Shown: positions 42,908 through 50,447 of the stretch, piece after piece
Numbering within the stretch: position 1 is the stretch's first letter
Layout of the letters: every line of letters begins with the position of its first letter
Assembly (NCBI GenBank): GCA_003641745.1
Contig: QNAI01000002.1
Span: 52,241-116,240 of the forward strand
Direction: 5' to 3'
Length of the DNA: 64,000 nt
Origin: Verrucomicrobiota bacterium
GTDB lineage: Bacteria > Verrucomicrobiota > Verrucomicrobiia > Opitutales > Opitutaceae
The notes under the pieces: model-generated
What the model saw: only the letters and a program-made list of their open reading frames with translations
Database searches by the model: none
What the model was told of the DNA's origin: nothing
Translations under genes and position numbers: made by a program

Positions 42908-44698
42908 GTGAGAATGCCGCTCATACGCCGCTCCAGTTACAAACGATTCCGCCGCATCCTGGCGAAGTGGTTCGAGCGGCTCACCTTTGGCCAGGTGCGG
43001 CAATTCACCTTTCTGGCCCTGCTGATCGGTGTGCTGAGCGGTCTGTCGGCAGTCGCCTTTCACAAATCGATCGATTGGGCGGATCACCACCTGATCAAGA
43101 GCGTGGCCCAGGCCTCAGGGCCCTGGGTCTGGATCGGTTTGGTTCTGCTCCCTGCCCTGGGTGGTCTGGTGGCCGGTTTCCTGGTCAGATTCTGGGCTCC
43201 CGAAGCTGCCGGAAGTGGCATCCCCCAGACGAAGGCGGCCTATTTTCTGAAGTTTGGTCGCATCCGTTTCCGCACTGCCGTGAGCAAGTTCGCGCTGGGA
43301 GTGATCTCGATTGGAAGTGGGAGCAGTCTGGGGCGGGAAGGGCCCACCGTCCAGATCAGTGCCGCCCTGGCGTCATGGGTGGGGCGATGGCTCGGTCTTC
43401 CCTCGCGCCTCGTCCAACGCCTTATACCGATGGCGGCTGCCGGTGGTATCGCGGCGGCCTTCAACACGCCGCTTGCCGCCATCATGTTCGCCATTGAGGA
43501 GATCATGGGTGATCTCAAGCATCGGGCTCTTGCCGGAATCGTCGTCGTCGCGGTGATCGCAGCGGTCATCGAACGCAGCATCCTGGGGTCGAGTTCTCTC
43601 TTTCGGGTTCCCCTGCACGTGGATTTTCAACCGAGTGAGCTTGTCTGGAGCGTCCTCGTCGGGGTCCTGGCCGGAGTCTTTTCGCAACTCTTTGTCGGCA
43701 CACTTCTTCACCTTCGCCAACGGGCAAAACTGGTTCGTGGGCGCGGCGCATGGGCCATGCCGGCCGTGGGTGGGCTTGCCACGGGGTTGATCGGAGCGGC
43801 GGTCTTTGCGTGGTCCGGGCACCTTGGCATATTCGGTATTGGATACGAAGATCTGTCGCTGGCCCTGTTTGGAAAACTCGGCCTGGTCCTGCTCATCGTT
43901 TTGTTTTTGGGCAAGTTTCTTGCCACCATCCTCTGCTACGCCACCGGCGGTGTGGGCGGTATCTTTGCCCCGACCCTGTTTCTCGGAGCGATGCTGGGCG
44001 GTGCCGTGGCGACCGCGGTCGACCTGATCCCCGGTGTTCCGGATATCCAGACCGGTTCGCTCGCTCTGATCGGCATGGGCGCCATGTTTGCCGGGGTTAT
44101 TCGTGCGCCGGTTACCTCGATCCTCATCATCATGGAGTTGACCGGGGACTACGCGCTCATCCTGCCCATCATGCTGGCCAACCTGACCGCTTATTCCCTG
44201 GCTTCCCGATGGCGGAAGATTCCCATCTATGAAGCCCTGCTGCTTCAGGATGGCGTGAACCTGCGCCAGTTTCCGATTCTGCGACCGAATGCCAACTGGC
44301 AAAACCTTCCGGTCAACACGATCATGACCAACGAGGTGGTGACCTTGAGGGCCGGCGAACCACTGCCGGAGGCGTTTGCTGAGATCAAGGGTCGTTCATT
44401 CAAGCTCTTTCCGGTTCTGACGGAGGAAGGTGATTTTTTCGGGATGGTTCATCGAAAGGGCATCATCAACGTGTTTGAATCCCATCCCGAACGCCGGGTC
44501 GAGGATGTCCTGGTCTCGCCCCGGATCCCGACCTGTCATCCCGACCAACCCATTCGGGAAGTTGTTCAGCTTTTCGTCGACTGCGACCATACCACTCTCC
44601 CCATCATCAGCCGTGTTGACCCGGGGCGCCTGATCGGCGTCGTCACCCTCCACGATATCACCCGTCAGCAGTTCCTCAACGAATCCCAGGGCGTCTGA
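42908..44698 (+). CDS. ClC-family chloride/proton antiporter with CBS pair
   Basis: 596 residues: the ClC core (about 30-440) with GSGIPQ (102-107), GREGPT (142-147) and GGIFAPTLFLGAMLGG (about 350). Glu144 occupies the gating-glutamate position of ClC-ec1, which favours an H+/Cl- exchanger over a channel. Two CBS domains follow (about 470-596; NTIMTNEVVTLRAG and VEDVLVSPRIPT), which bind nucleotides in related proteins. GTG 42908 or ATG 42914 may be the start. Confidence 0.9.
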   Translation: MRMPLIRRSSYKRFRRILAKWFERLTFGQVRQFTFLALLIGVLSGLSAVAFHKSIDWADHHLIKSVAQASGPWVWIGLVLLPALGGLVAGFLVRFWAPEAAGSGIPQTKAAYFLKFGRIRFRTAVSKFALGVISIGSGSSLGREGPTVQISAALASWVGRWLGLPSRLVQRLIPMAAAGGIAAAFNTPLAAIMFAIEEIMGDLKHRALAGIVVVAVIAAVIERSILGSSSLFRVPLHVDFQPSELVWSVLVGVLAGVFSQLFVGTLLHLRQRAKLVRGRGAWAMPAVGGLATGLIGAAVFAWSGHLGIFGIGYEDLSLALFGKLGLVLLIVLFLGKFLATILCYATGGVGGIFAPTLFLGAMLGGAVATAVDLIPGVPDIQTGSLALIGMGAMFAGVIRAPVTSILIIMELTGDYALILPIMLANLTAYSLASRWRKIPIYEALLLQDGVNLRQFPILRPNANWQNLPVNTIMTNEVVTLRAGEPLPEAFAEIKGRSFKLFPVLTEEGDFFGMVHRKGIINVFESHPERRVEDVLVSPRIPTCHPDQPIREVVQLFVDCDHTTLPIISRVDPGRLIGVVTLHDITRQQFLNESQGV

Positions 44699-44713
44699 CC
44701 GACACGGGGGTGG

Positions 44714-45643
44714 TCATTCGGTATCCAGCCTGACCTCGACCGAGAAGACGCCGGACTGGCCCGGGTCGACCCAGTGCAGGCCCATGCCGGCTTCCGGACT
44801 GTTGGGCGGTCCCATCCATGGTTCGACGCAGTAGAAGGGCGCCTCCGGCCCGGAAGTCCAGGTGACGACGGTGGTGTCGGGAGAGGGTTTCCCGCCCGAC
44901 CCGATGCGCAGGCGGATGCCATCGCCGGTTTCGTTGTCCTTCAGTCTTACATTCTCGGATGTCAGGTTTGTGTGGATACGGTCCACCAGGGATGGAGTAT
45001 CAAGTTTTGTAATACCACTGCGGTAGCCCTCGATCGGCACGATCAGACCGTGGGCGTCCTGCCGCCAGGCCCTGCGCGCGGGTATGGAGACCGAGTACTG
45101 CCCGCGGTGGCCGCCTTCGCGCCAGGGAACGCTGAAATAAAAGTGATGGCCGGCGGACCAGGGCAACCGCGCGCTCCCGAGGTTCTTAAGGCGGAACTCG
45201 ACCGAGAGCGCCAGTTCCCGGAATCGATAGGCGACAGAAAACTCGTATTCGAACGGGTAGGCCTGCGACGCTTCGTCGTCCGGCTGATACACGGCGGTGA
45301 AGCCGTGTTCGTCCACGGAGTTGAGAACAAACCTTCCCTGCCTCGCGATGCCATGCATCGGCATGGGCCGGATCTTGCCGTCCGGTGCCTTCCATTGATG
45401 AATCGTGCCCCGATGAAACGTTCGGGCCGAGAAGGGGAACAGGACCGGATTTCCGCCACGGACGAGGGCAAAGTCGTCGATCGAATCCGATTCGGGCCAA
45501 TGGATGACGTCGCGGAAAGAGCCGTCAGCAAGTTCCAGGTGCCAGTTCATCAACCGGGCTCCGTTCTCAGGCCAGGCGAGAAAAGTCGAATTGCCAACCT
45601 TCCAACTCCCGATATCAGCACCAAGATAATCGATCCGCTCCAT
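44714..45643 (-). CDS. Aldose 1-epimerase-like protein (galactose mutarotase fold)
   Basis: 309 residues. Beta-sandwich mutarotase features: a N-terminal GNSTFLAWPENGARLMNWHL, GGNPVLFPFSARTF (about 62), PMHGIARQGRF with the substrate His (about 94), SAGHHFYFSVPW (about 164) and FYCVEPWMGPPNSPE with the catalytic Glu (about 269). The group includes YeaD-like hexose-6-phosphate epimerases and aldose 1-epimerases; the exact sugar is unknown. The long plus-strand frame over this gene is a shadow. Its stop is 16 bases from the ClC stop (convergent). Confidence 0.85.
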   Translation of the reverse strand: MERIDYLGADIGSWKVGNSTFLAWPENGARLMNWHLELADGSFRDVIHWPESDSIDDFALVRGGNPVLFPFSARTFHRGTIHQWKAPDGKIRPMPMHGIARQGRFVLNSVDEHGFTAVYQPDDEASQAYPFEYEFSVAYRFRELALSVEFRLKNLGSARLPWSAGHHFYFSVPWREGGHRGQYSVSIPARRAWRQDAHGLIVPIEGYRSGITKLDTPSLVDRIHTNLTSENVRLKDNETGDGIRLRIGSGGKPSPDTTVVTWTSGPEAPFYCVEPWMGPPNSPEAGMGLHWVDPGQSGVFSVEVRLDTE

Positions 45644-45754
45644 CAGCTTAAGAGCAAAAGAGGTGGTACCGGAGCGGCAATCAAATTCATCTGCCGTCCT
45701 GTGACCCGAACTTGCATTTTATTTGAGCGCTTCTACCTTCACCTCATCTCAATC

Positions 45755-47212
45755 ATGACAGATATCCGCTTTTTGTACGTGGCAATGCTGGCCATGAGCG
45801 CAATCCCGTTGCGGGGCGAAGACGCTCCGGCCGTCGATCTGCAGCCGCCAATTGTCGAGGAAGAAGTCGATGTCACGACTGACGACGGACTGATCAAGGT
45901 CTTCGTCATACCGATCGAGGGCCAGATTGGCAAACCAACCCTCTACGTTCTACGACGTGGAGTGAAGGATGCCATAGAATCCGAAGCCGACATCATTATT
46001 CTCGACATGGAAACGCCGGGCGGCGATCTCGCTACGACGCTGGAGATCATGCAGATCCTCGACCGATACGAAGGATTGTCAGTGACCTACGTGAACAGTG
46101 AAGCGATGTCGGCGGGTGCATTCATCTCGGCCGCCACGGACGAGATTCACTTTGCCCCCGACGCTGTGATCGGTGCTGCGGCGCCGGTGATGGCGACCGG
46201 GCAGGAGATAGACGAAACCATGCAATTGAAGATCGAGAGTTACCTGAAGGCAAAGGTCCGGTCCATCTCCGAAGAACATCCGATGCGGGCGGAGGTGATT
46301 TCCGCCATGCTCGATGCGGACCACGAGCTCAAGATCGGCGATGAAATTCTCAAGCCTAAGGGCGAGTTGCTCAGCCTGACCGCGAGCGAGGCGATGAAGG
46401 AATACGGCGATCCGCCCCTGCCTCTGCTCGGAGCCGGCATAAGCGATACCCTGGAGGATCTGATCGAGGAACTGGTCGGCGACCAGGCTTTCGAGCGGCG
46501 GGATTTCGAGATCACCTGGTCGATCAATCTGGCCCGTTGGCTGACCGTAATGAGCCCGGTGTTGCTGGGTCTCGGCACGCTCCTTCTGTTCGTCGAATTC
46601 AAAACTCCCGGATTCGGGGTGTTTGGTGTGGGTGGTCTGCTGTTGATGGGTATCGTCTTTTTTGGTCATCACGTGGCCGGACTCTCGGGCAACGAGGCCT
46701 TCCTTATCTTCGTTCTCGGTTTTCTCCTGGTAATGATGGAGATACTGATTTTTCCCGGTCTCATCGTTCCGGCTGCGCTCGGCGCAATCCTGATGCTGGG
46801 CAGCCTGATCTGGGGTATGGCGGATGTCTGGCCATCGCAGTCATTCGAGTTCAGCTGGGATCTCCTGACCACGCCCCTGTTCAACCTGACCTCGGGCTTT
46901 GCCATTGCGGTCGTTCTGGCGTTCCTTCTGGCCCGATTCCTGCCCAAGTCGATGTTCTGGGATCGGTTGGTTCTGGCGACCTCGATCCGCGGCAGCGCTT
47001 CGGGCATCGAGGCGGCCCAGCCGCCGGAAGGGGGTCCGCCGCCGGGCACGATCGTGACGACGGTGACCGATCTGTTCCCAAGCGGACAGATCGAATTCGA
47101 TGGGCGACGCTTTGACGCCCGGTTGGCGGTCGGCACGGTGTCGCGAGGAGCGACTGTTCGCATTCTCAGGTTTGCCGATTTTGCCTATATTGTGGAGGTG
47201 GCGGAAGGATGA
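45755..47212 (+). CDS. NfeD-family membrane protease (ClpP-like plus OB fold)
   Basis: 485 residues from ATG 45755; a much longer open frame upstream overlaps the mutarotase antisense and is rejected. Signal-like N-terminus, ClpP-class serine protease domain (about 50-230) with DMETPGGDL (about 84), Ser119 in MSAGAF and a candidate partner Lys158; then four to five membrane helices (about 270-410) and a C-terminal NfeD OB-like domain. It is the long NfeD type that accompanies stomatin or flotillin proteins. ATGA overlap with the next gene at 47209-47212. Confidence 0.88.
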   Translation: MTDIRFLYVAMLAMSAIPLRGEDAPAVDLQPPIVEEEVDVTTDDGLIKVFVIPIEGQIGKPTLYVLRRGVKDAIESEADIIILDMETPGGDLATTLEIMQILDRYEGLSVTYVNSEAMSAGAFISAATDEIHFAPDAVIGAAAPVMATGQEIDETMQLKIESYLKAKVRSISEEHPMRAEVISAMLDADHELKIGDEILKPKGELLSLTASEAMKEYGDPPLPLLGAGISDTLEDLIEELVGDQAFERRDFEITWSINLARWLTVMSPVLLGLGTLLLFVEFKTPGFGVFGVGGLLLMGIVFFGHHVAGLSGNEAFLIFVLGFLLVMMEILIFPGLIVPAALGAILMLGSLIWGMADVWPSQSFEFSWDLLTTPLFNLTSGFAIAVVLAFLLARFLPKSMFWDRLVLATSIRGSASGIEAAQPPEGGPPPGTIVTTVTDLFPSGQIEFDGRRFDARLAVGTVSRGATVRILRFADFAYIVEVAEG

Positions 47213-47673
47213 GCACAATCATCACTCTATTCATTCTGGGCAGTGTCATGATCTTCTTTGAGATCTTCCTGCCGGGTGGTGTTCTCGGCGTGGCCGGTGG
47301 CCTGGCGATGATGGCGGGGAGCGTTTTCGCCTTTATGGAATATGGCGCGGGTGGCGGGATGATTGCGATTGTCGCCGGCATGGCGCTGCTGGTCTGCAGC
47401 CTGATCATTGAGTTCAAATTCCTGCCAAAAACAAAACTCGGCCGTCGTCTCTTCCTATCCAAGACTGATTCAGGCGGTAGTCAGCCGCCTATCGCCTCAA
47501 AGGATGTCATTGGCCGGGAGTGCCGAGCTGAGACAACCCTGGCGCCCAGTGGTGTGGTTCTCCTTGACGGAAAACGCTACGAGGCGTTTTCTCGGAGCGG
47601 ATATGTGGACCGTGGAACGCCACTCATCATCAAGGGGATGGATAATTTCCGCCTGATCGTTTCGAAGTCATGA
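47209..47673 (+). CDS. Short NfeD-family protein
   Basis: 154 residues: two to three N-terminal membrane helices ([20 protein letters not shown]) and a C-terminal OB-fold ([20 protein letters not shown]). This is the NfeD1b-like form without protease domain. It sits between the long NfeD gene and floA with ATGA overlaps on both sides (47209-47212, 47670-47673). It probably helps assemble the flotillin scaffold. Confidence 0.88.
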   Translation: MSTIITLFILGSVMIFFEIFLPGGVLGVAGGLAMMAGSVFAFMEYGAGGGMIAIVAGMALLVCSLIIEFKFLPKTKLGRRLFLSKTDSGGSQPPIASKDVIGRECRAETTLAPSGVVLLDGKRYEAFSRSGYVDRGTPLIIKGMDNFRLIVSKS

Positions 47674-48674
47674 ATACCAACCTGATTATACTTATCGTTA
47701 TCAGCGTCGCCGGCCTTGTCGTCGCTCTCTGGTTCTTTTCTTTCTTCTTTGTATGGCTTCGTGCGGCTCTTGCCGGCGCCTATGTCAGCCCGGTTACCCT
47801 GGTCGCCATGCGATTGCGTCAAGTACCCTACGGTGTGGTCGTGGACGCCCGCGTCACGGCAATCAAGGCGGGGATCGAACTGACGGCCGATGAGTTGGAG
47901 GCCCATTTTCTGGCCGGCGGTGGTCTGATCCCTACGGTTCAGGCTATCATCGCCGCCCAGAAAGCCCGGATCTCTCTCGACTGGGAGCGGGCCTGCGCCA
48001 TCGATCTGGCGACGAAGGGGTCGGGCAAGTCAGTGGTCGAGGCGGTTCGCACCTCGGTCGATCCCAAAGTGATCGACTGTCCGAGTCCGGAAGCGGGACG
48101 GGGCACGATCGACGGGGTGGCCAAGGATGGTATTCAGGTCAAAGTGCGTGCCCGGGTCACCGTGAGGACCAACCTCGATCGATTTGTCGGTGGCGCCAAG
48201 GAAGAGACGATCATCGCCCGCGTCGGCGAGGGCATCGTTACGACGATCGGTTCGGCCGAGTCATACAAAGTCGTCCTCGAAAGCCCGGATTCGATTTCCA
48301 AGGTCGTGCTCAAACGCGGTCTTGATGTGGGAACGGCATTTGAGATTCTCTCCATTGACATCGCCGATGTGGATGTCGGTGAAAATGTTGGCGCCAAGCT
48401 GCAGGAGGCTCAGGCTGAAGCAAACAAGAACATGGCCCAGGCGCAGGCGGAAATCCGGCGCGCGGCCGCGGTCGCCCTCGAGCAGGAGATGCAGGCGAGG
48501 GTACAGGAGATGCAGGCGAAGGTGGTCGAAGCCGAGGCCCAAGTGCCCCTGGCCATGGCGGAAGCGTTCCGCGCCGGCAATCTCGGGATCATGGACTATT
48601 ACCGCATGCAGAATATCCGTTCGGATACGGATATGCGCGATTCGATATCCCAGACAGATTCGGATTCGGAATAA
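47670..48674 (+). CDS. floA: Flotillin-like protein FloA
   Basis: 334 residues: a N-terminal membrane segment (about 5-27), SPHB domain ([38 protein letters not shown]), a helical Ala/Glu-rich part ([20 protein letters not shown]) and the end [20 protein letters not shown]. That is the FloA/YqfA arrangement. It scaffolds membrane microdomains at the inner membrane. The two NfeD genes upstream are its standard partners, coupled by overlaps. Confidence 0.93.
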   Translation: MNTNLIILIVISVAGLVVALWFFSFFFVWLRAALAGAYVSPVTLVAMRLRQVPYGVVVDARVTAIKAGIELTADELEAHFLAGGGLIPTVQAIIAAQKARISLDWERACAIDLATKGSGKSVVEAVRTSVDPKVIDCPSPEAGRGTIDGVAKDGIQVKVRARVTVRTNLDRFVGGAKEETIIARVGEGIVTTIGSAESYKVVLESPDSISKVVLKRGLDVGTAFEILSIDIADVDVGENVGAKLQEAQAEANKNMAQAQAEIRRAAAVALEQEMQARVQEMQAKVVEAEAQVPLAMAEAFRAGNLGIMDYYRMQNIRSDTDMRDSISQTDSDSE

Positions 48675-48739
48675 GCACCCTGAATGCCAACCTCCGGTGA
48701 AGAGGAGGTTGGTCTTGACCAAGACTCACACACGTTCTG

Positions 48740-49372
48740 ATGGAATGGATCCTGGACAATTTCGCCAAGCTGTTGCCGGTCATTCTGGCCGTGCTCTATT
48801 TCTGGCTTAATGCGAAAAAGCGGCGGCCGGAGGGGGAGGAAGCCGAGGAATCCGACGGGTCCGATGAGACCGAACGGGCGAGTCGGATCCAGGAAGAGAT
48901 CAGGCGCCGTATCCTCGAACGGCAACGGGGCGACTCATCGGGACCGCATGTCGAGCCGCCCGTGCTGGTGGAGGAATCCCTGCACCAGCCTCAGGAGCGC
49001 CAGGCGCGGTCGAGCGAAAGAGGCGATTTGCAGGAGGCGGCGCCCGATCCGTATGAGATTGATCAACCGTACGAGGTGCCTCAGCCCCAAACGAATTACC
49101 AGGAGGTGCTCGAGCGACAGGCTCGATTGGCCGAGCGGTTCGAGGAAGCCCGGCGCCGGGCGGAGGCTCGGAAACCGTCGGGAAAGGACCGAGCCGCTTC
49201 TACCAGACGGAAGGAGGCCAGGGCACCGCGTGTGGAAAGGGTGGTCAACCCGTTGCGAGCTGCGCTGTTGAGCGATCTGAAGGATGGGGTGGGATTGAAG
49301 CGGGCGATCCTGCTGCGCGAGGTTCTCGGCGAGCCGGTCGGGTTCCGGCGGGGACCGCAGCCACAGAAGTAG
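48740..49372 (+). CDS. Membrane-anchored hypothetical protein
   Basis: 210 residues. A N-terminal anchor (LPVILAVLYFWLNAKKRR, about 11-28) is followed by a long charged, probably disordered, Glu/Arg/Gln-rich part with coiled-coil segments (ERQARLAERFEEARRRAEAR). The conserved end is LRAALLSDLKDGVGLKRAIL...REVLGEPVG, which I recognise as a C-terminal motif shared by hypothetical proteins of Verrucomicrobia and Planctomycetes. It follows floA after 65 bases and may belong to the same transcript. Function unknown. Confidence 0.7.
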   Translation: MEWILDNFAKLLPVILAVLYFWLNAKKRRPEGEEAEESDGSDETERASRIQEEIRRRILERQRGDSSGPHVEPPVLVEESLHQPQERQARSSERGDLQEAAPDPYEIDQPYEVPQPQTNYQEVLERQARLAERFEEARRRAEARKPSGKDRAASTRRKEARAPRVERVVNPLRAALLSDLKDGVGLKRAILLREVLGEPVGFRRGPQPQK

Positions 49373-49373
49373 A

Positions 49374-49437
49374 GAAGGGGTCAGGCCGTTGTTTGTATAC
49401 GAATCAATTCGTATACAAACAACGGCCTGACCCCTTC
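49374..49437. repeat. Perfect 31-bp inverted repeat (64-base palindrome)
   Basis: Left arm 49374-49404 begins GAAGGGGTCAGGCCGTTG and ends GTATACGAAT; right arm 49407-49437 is its exact reverse complement, with only CA between. It lies one base after the stop of 48740-49372 and three bases before the end of the rodZ-like gene. There is no T tract, so it is more than a terminator. The GGGGTCAGGC ends resemble REP elements mobilised by RAYT transposases. Confidence 0.9.
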
Positions 49438-49440
49438 CAT

Positions 49441-50238
49441 TCAATTAAAGGTTGAACGACCGATGCCCTCGGTGGGCATGCGGAAGCGCTGGCCACCTTT
49501 TTCTACCAGGAGGTTGGCTCCGGCGGTGTAGGTGATGAGAATGGTGCCGCGCTTCGTGACCGAGCGAGTTTCGCCGCGGGCCAATGGACCTTGGAACAGG
49601 ACATCGCCGCCATCGATTTCAGTCACTTTGACCCGGACCTCATCGAGGGCGATCAGATTGATGATTTCGCTGTCGATCCCCTGGGTTACAGCCGGTCGGG
49701 TATCGCTGGCCGATGATGAACCACCCGATCCGACGATGGCCTGGATGACCCAGATCAAAACGGCGACGACGAGGACGCCACTCAGTATGATGACCGCGAT
49801 CTTGAGGTAGACCGTATTGTCGAAGTTGATCAGGTCTTTCCAGCCTCCCGGGCTTCTGGCCGGTGCCCTGGGTTCATCGGATTCGATTGCTTCGATCGGC
49901 GCATCGGACTCACCGTCAGCGGATGTCAGGTCTGATTGCCTGCTTCGATCCTGCAATTCCATCCGTCCGAAGAGTTCCCGGGACTCTTTGCGGGATTTTG
50001 ACTCACCGAGGAGAGTCGCGGTGTAGTCGGTGACGATCTTGTCGGGGTTGATCTTGAGGAGCACCGCGTAGGTCCTGAGGAAACCACGCACGTAGATTTC
50101 CGGTAGATTCAGATCGAAATTGTTTTCCTCGAATCCAGCCAGGAAATCGCTTCTGATTTTTGTGGTTTCCGCAGCTTCACGGATGGAAATTCCCCGGCGT
50201 TTCCGGGCTTCTTCGAGACGTTCTCCGATCGATTGCAT
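49441..50238 (-). CDS. rodZ: RodZ-like HTH protein
   Basis: 265 residues from ATG 50238 (MQSIGERLEEARKRRGISIR is the usual start). N-terminal Xre/HTH_25 domain (1-70), acidic linker, one membrane segment (about 144-168), and a C-terminal periplasmic beta domain of the DUF4115 type (VRVKVTEIDGGDVLFQGPLARG, about 205-255). RodZ binds MreB and controls rod shape. Neither MreB nor other elongasome genes are adjacent. The two-base centre palindrome lies at its 3' end. Confidence 0.85.
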   Translation of the reverse strand: MQSIGERLEEARKRRGISIREAAETTKIRSDFLAGFEENNFDLNLPEIYVRGFLRTYAVLLKINPDKIVTDYTATLLGESKSRKESRELFGRMELQDRSRQSDLTSADGESDAPIEAIESDEPRAPARSPGGWKDLINFDNTVYLKIAVIILSGVLVVAVLIWVIQAIVGSGGSSSASDTRPAVTQGIDSEIINLIALDEVRVKVTEIDGGDVLFQGPLARGETRSVTKRGTILITYTAGANLLVEKGGQRFRMPTEGIGRSTFN

Positions 50239-50363
50239 GAGCGTACTATGAGAGTTGTGGTGGACCTTGCCATCCCATGTCATGCTGAATCATCGACGAT
50301 TTCAATCCTAGAAGAGGCTGAGAGGGAGAATCGTCGTGCGGCGGTTATCGAACCGAAATGCCT

Positions 50364-50383
50364 GCAGACGGTCCATCGTCTGC
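50364..50383. repeat. Short hairpin upstream of the glycosidase gene
   Basis: GCAGACG (50364-50370), loop GTCCAT, CGTCTGC (50377-50383), followed by AATTTG. It lies in the 209-base divergent gap between the rodZ-like gene and the glycosidase; it may be a leader hairpin or an operator. The rest of the gap shows nothing clear. Confidence 0.35.
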
Positions 50384-50447
50384 AATTTGATCGCGTGTTG
50401 ACCTCGGAACCCTTGCTTCCCTCGTCAAGTGCCAACTTTCTCTTTCC

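Noticed and set aside
44774..45754. Long plus-strand extension in front of the NfeD gene
   Set aside because: It runs antisense through the aldose-epimerase-like gene. The NfeD protein has a natural start with a signal-like leader at 45755.
49374..49437. Calling the 31-bp palindrome a plain Rho-independent terminator
   Set aside because: The stem is far too long and no T tract follows on either strand; a REP-like element is a better fit, though it may still block transcription.
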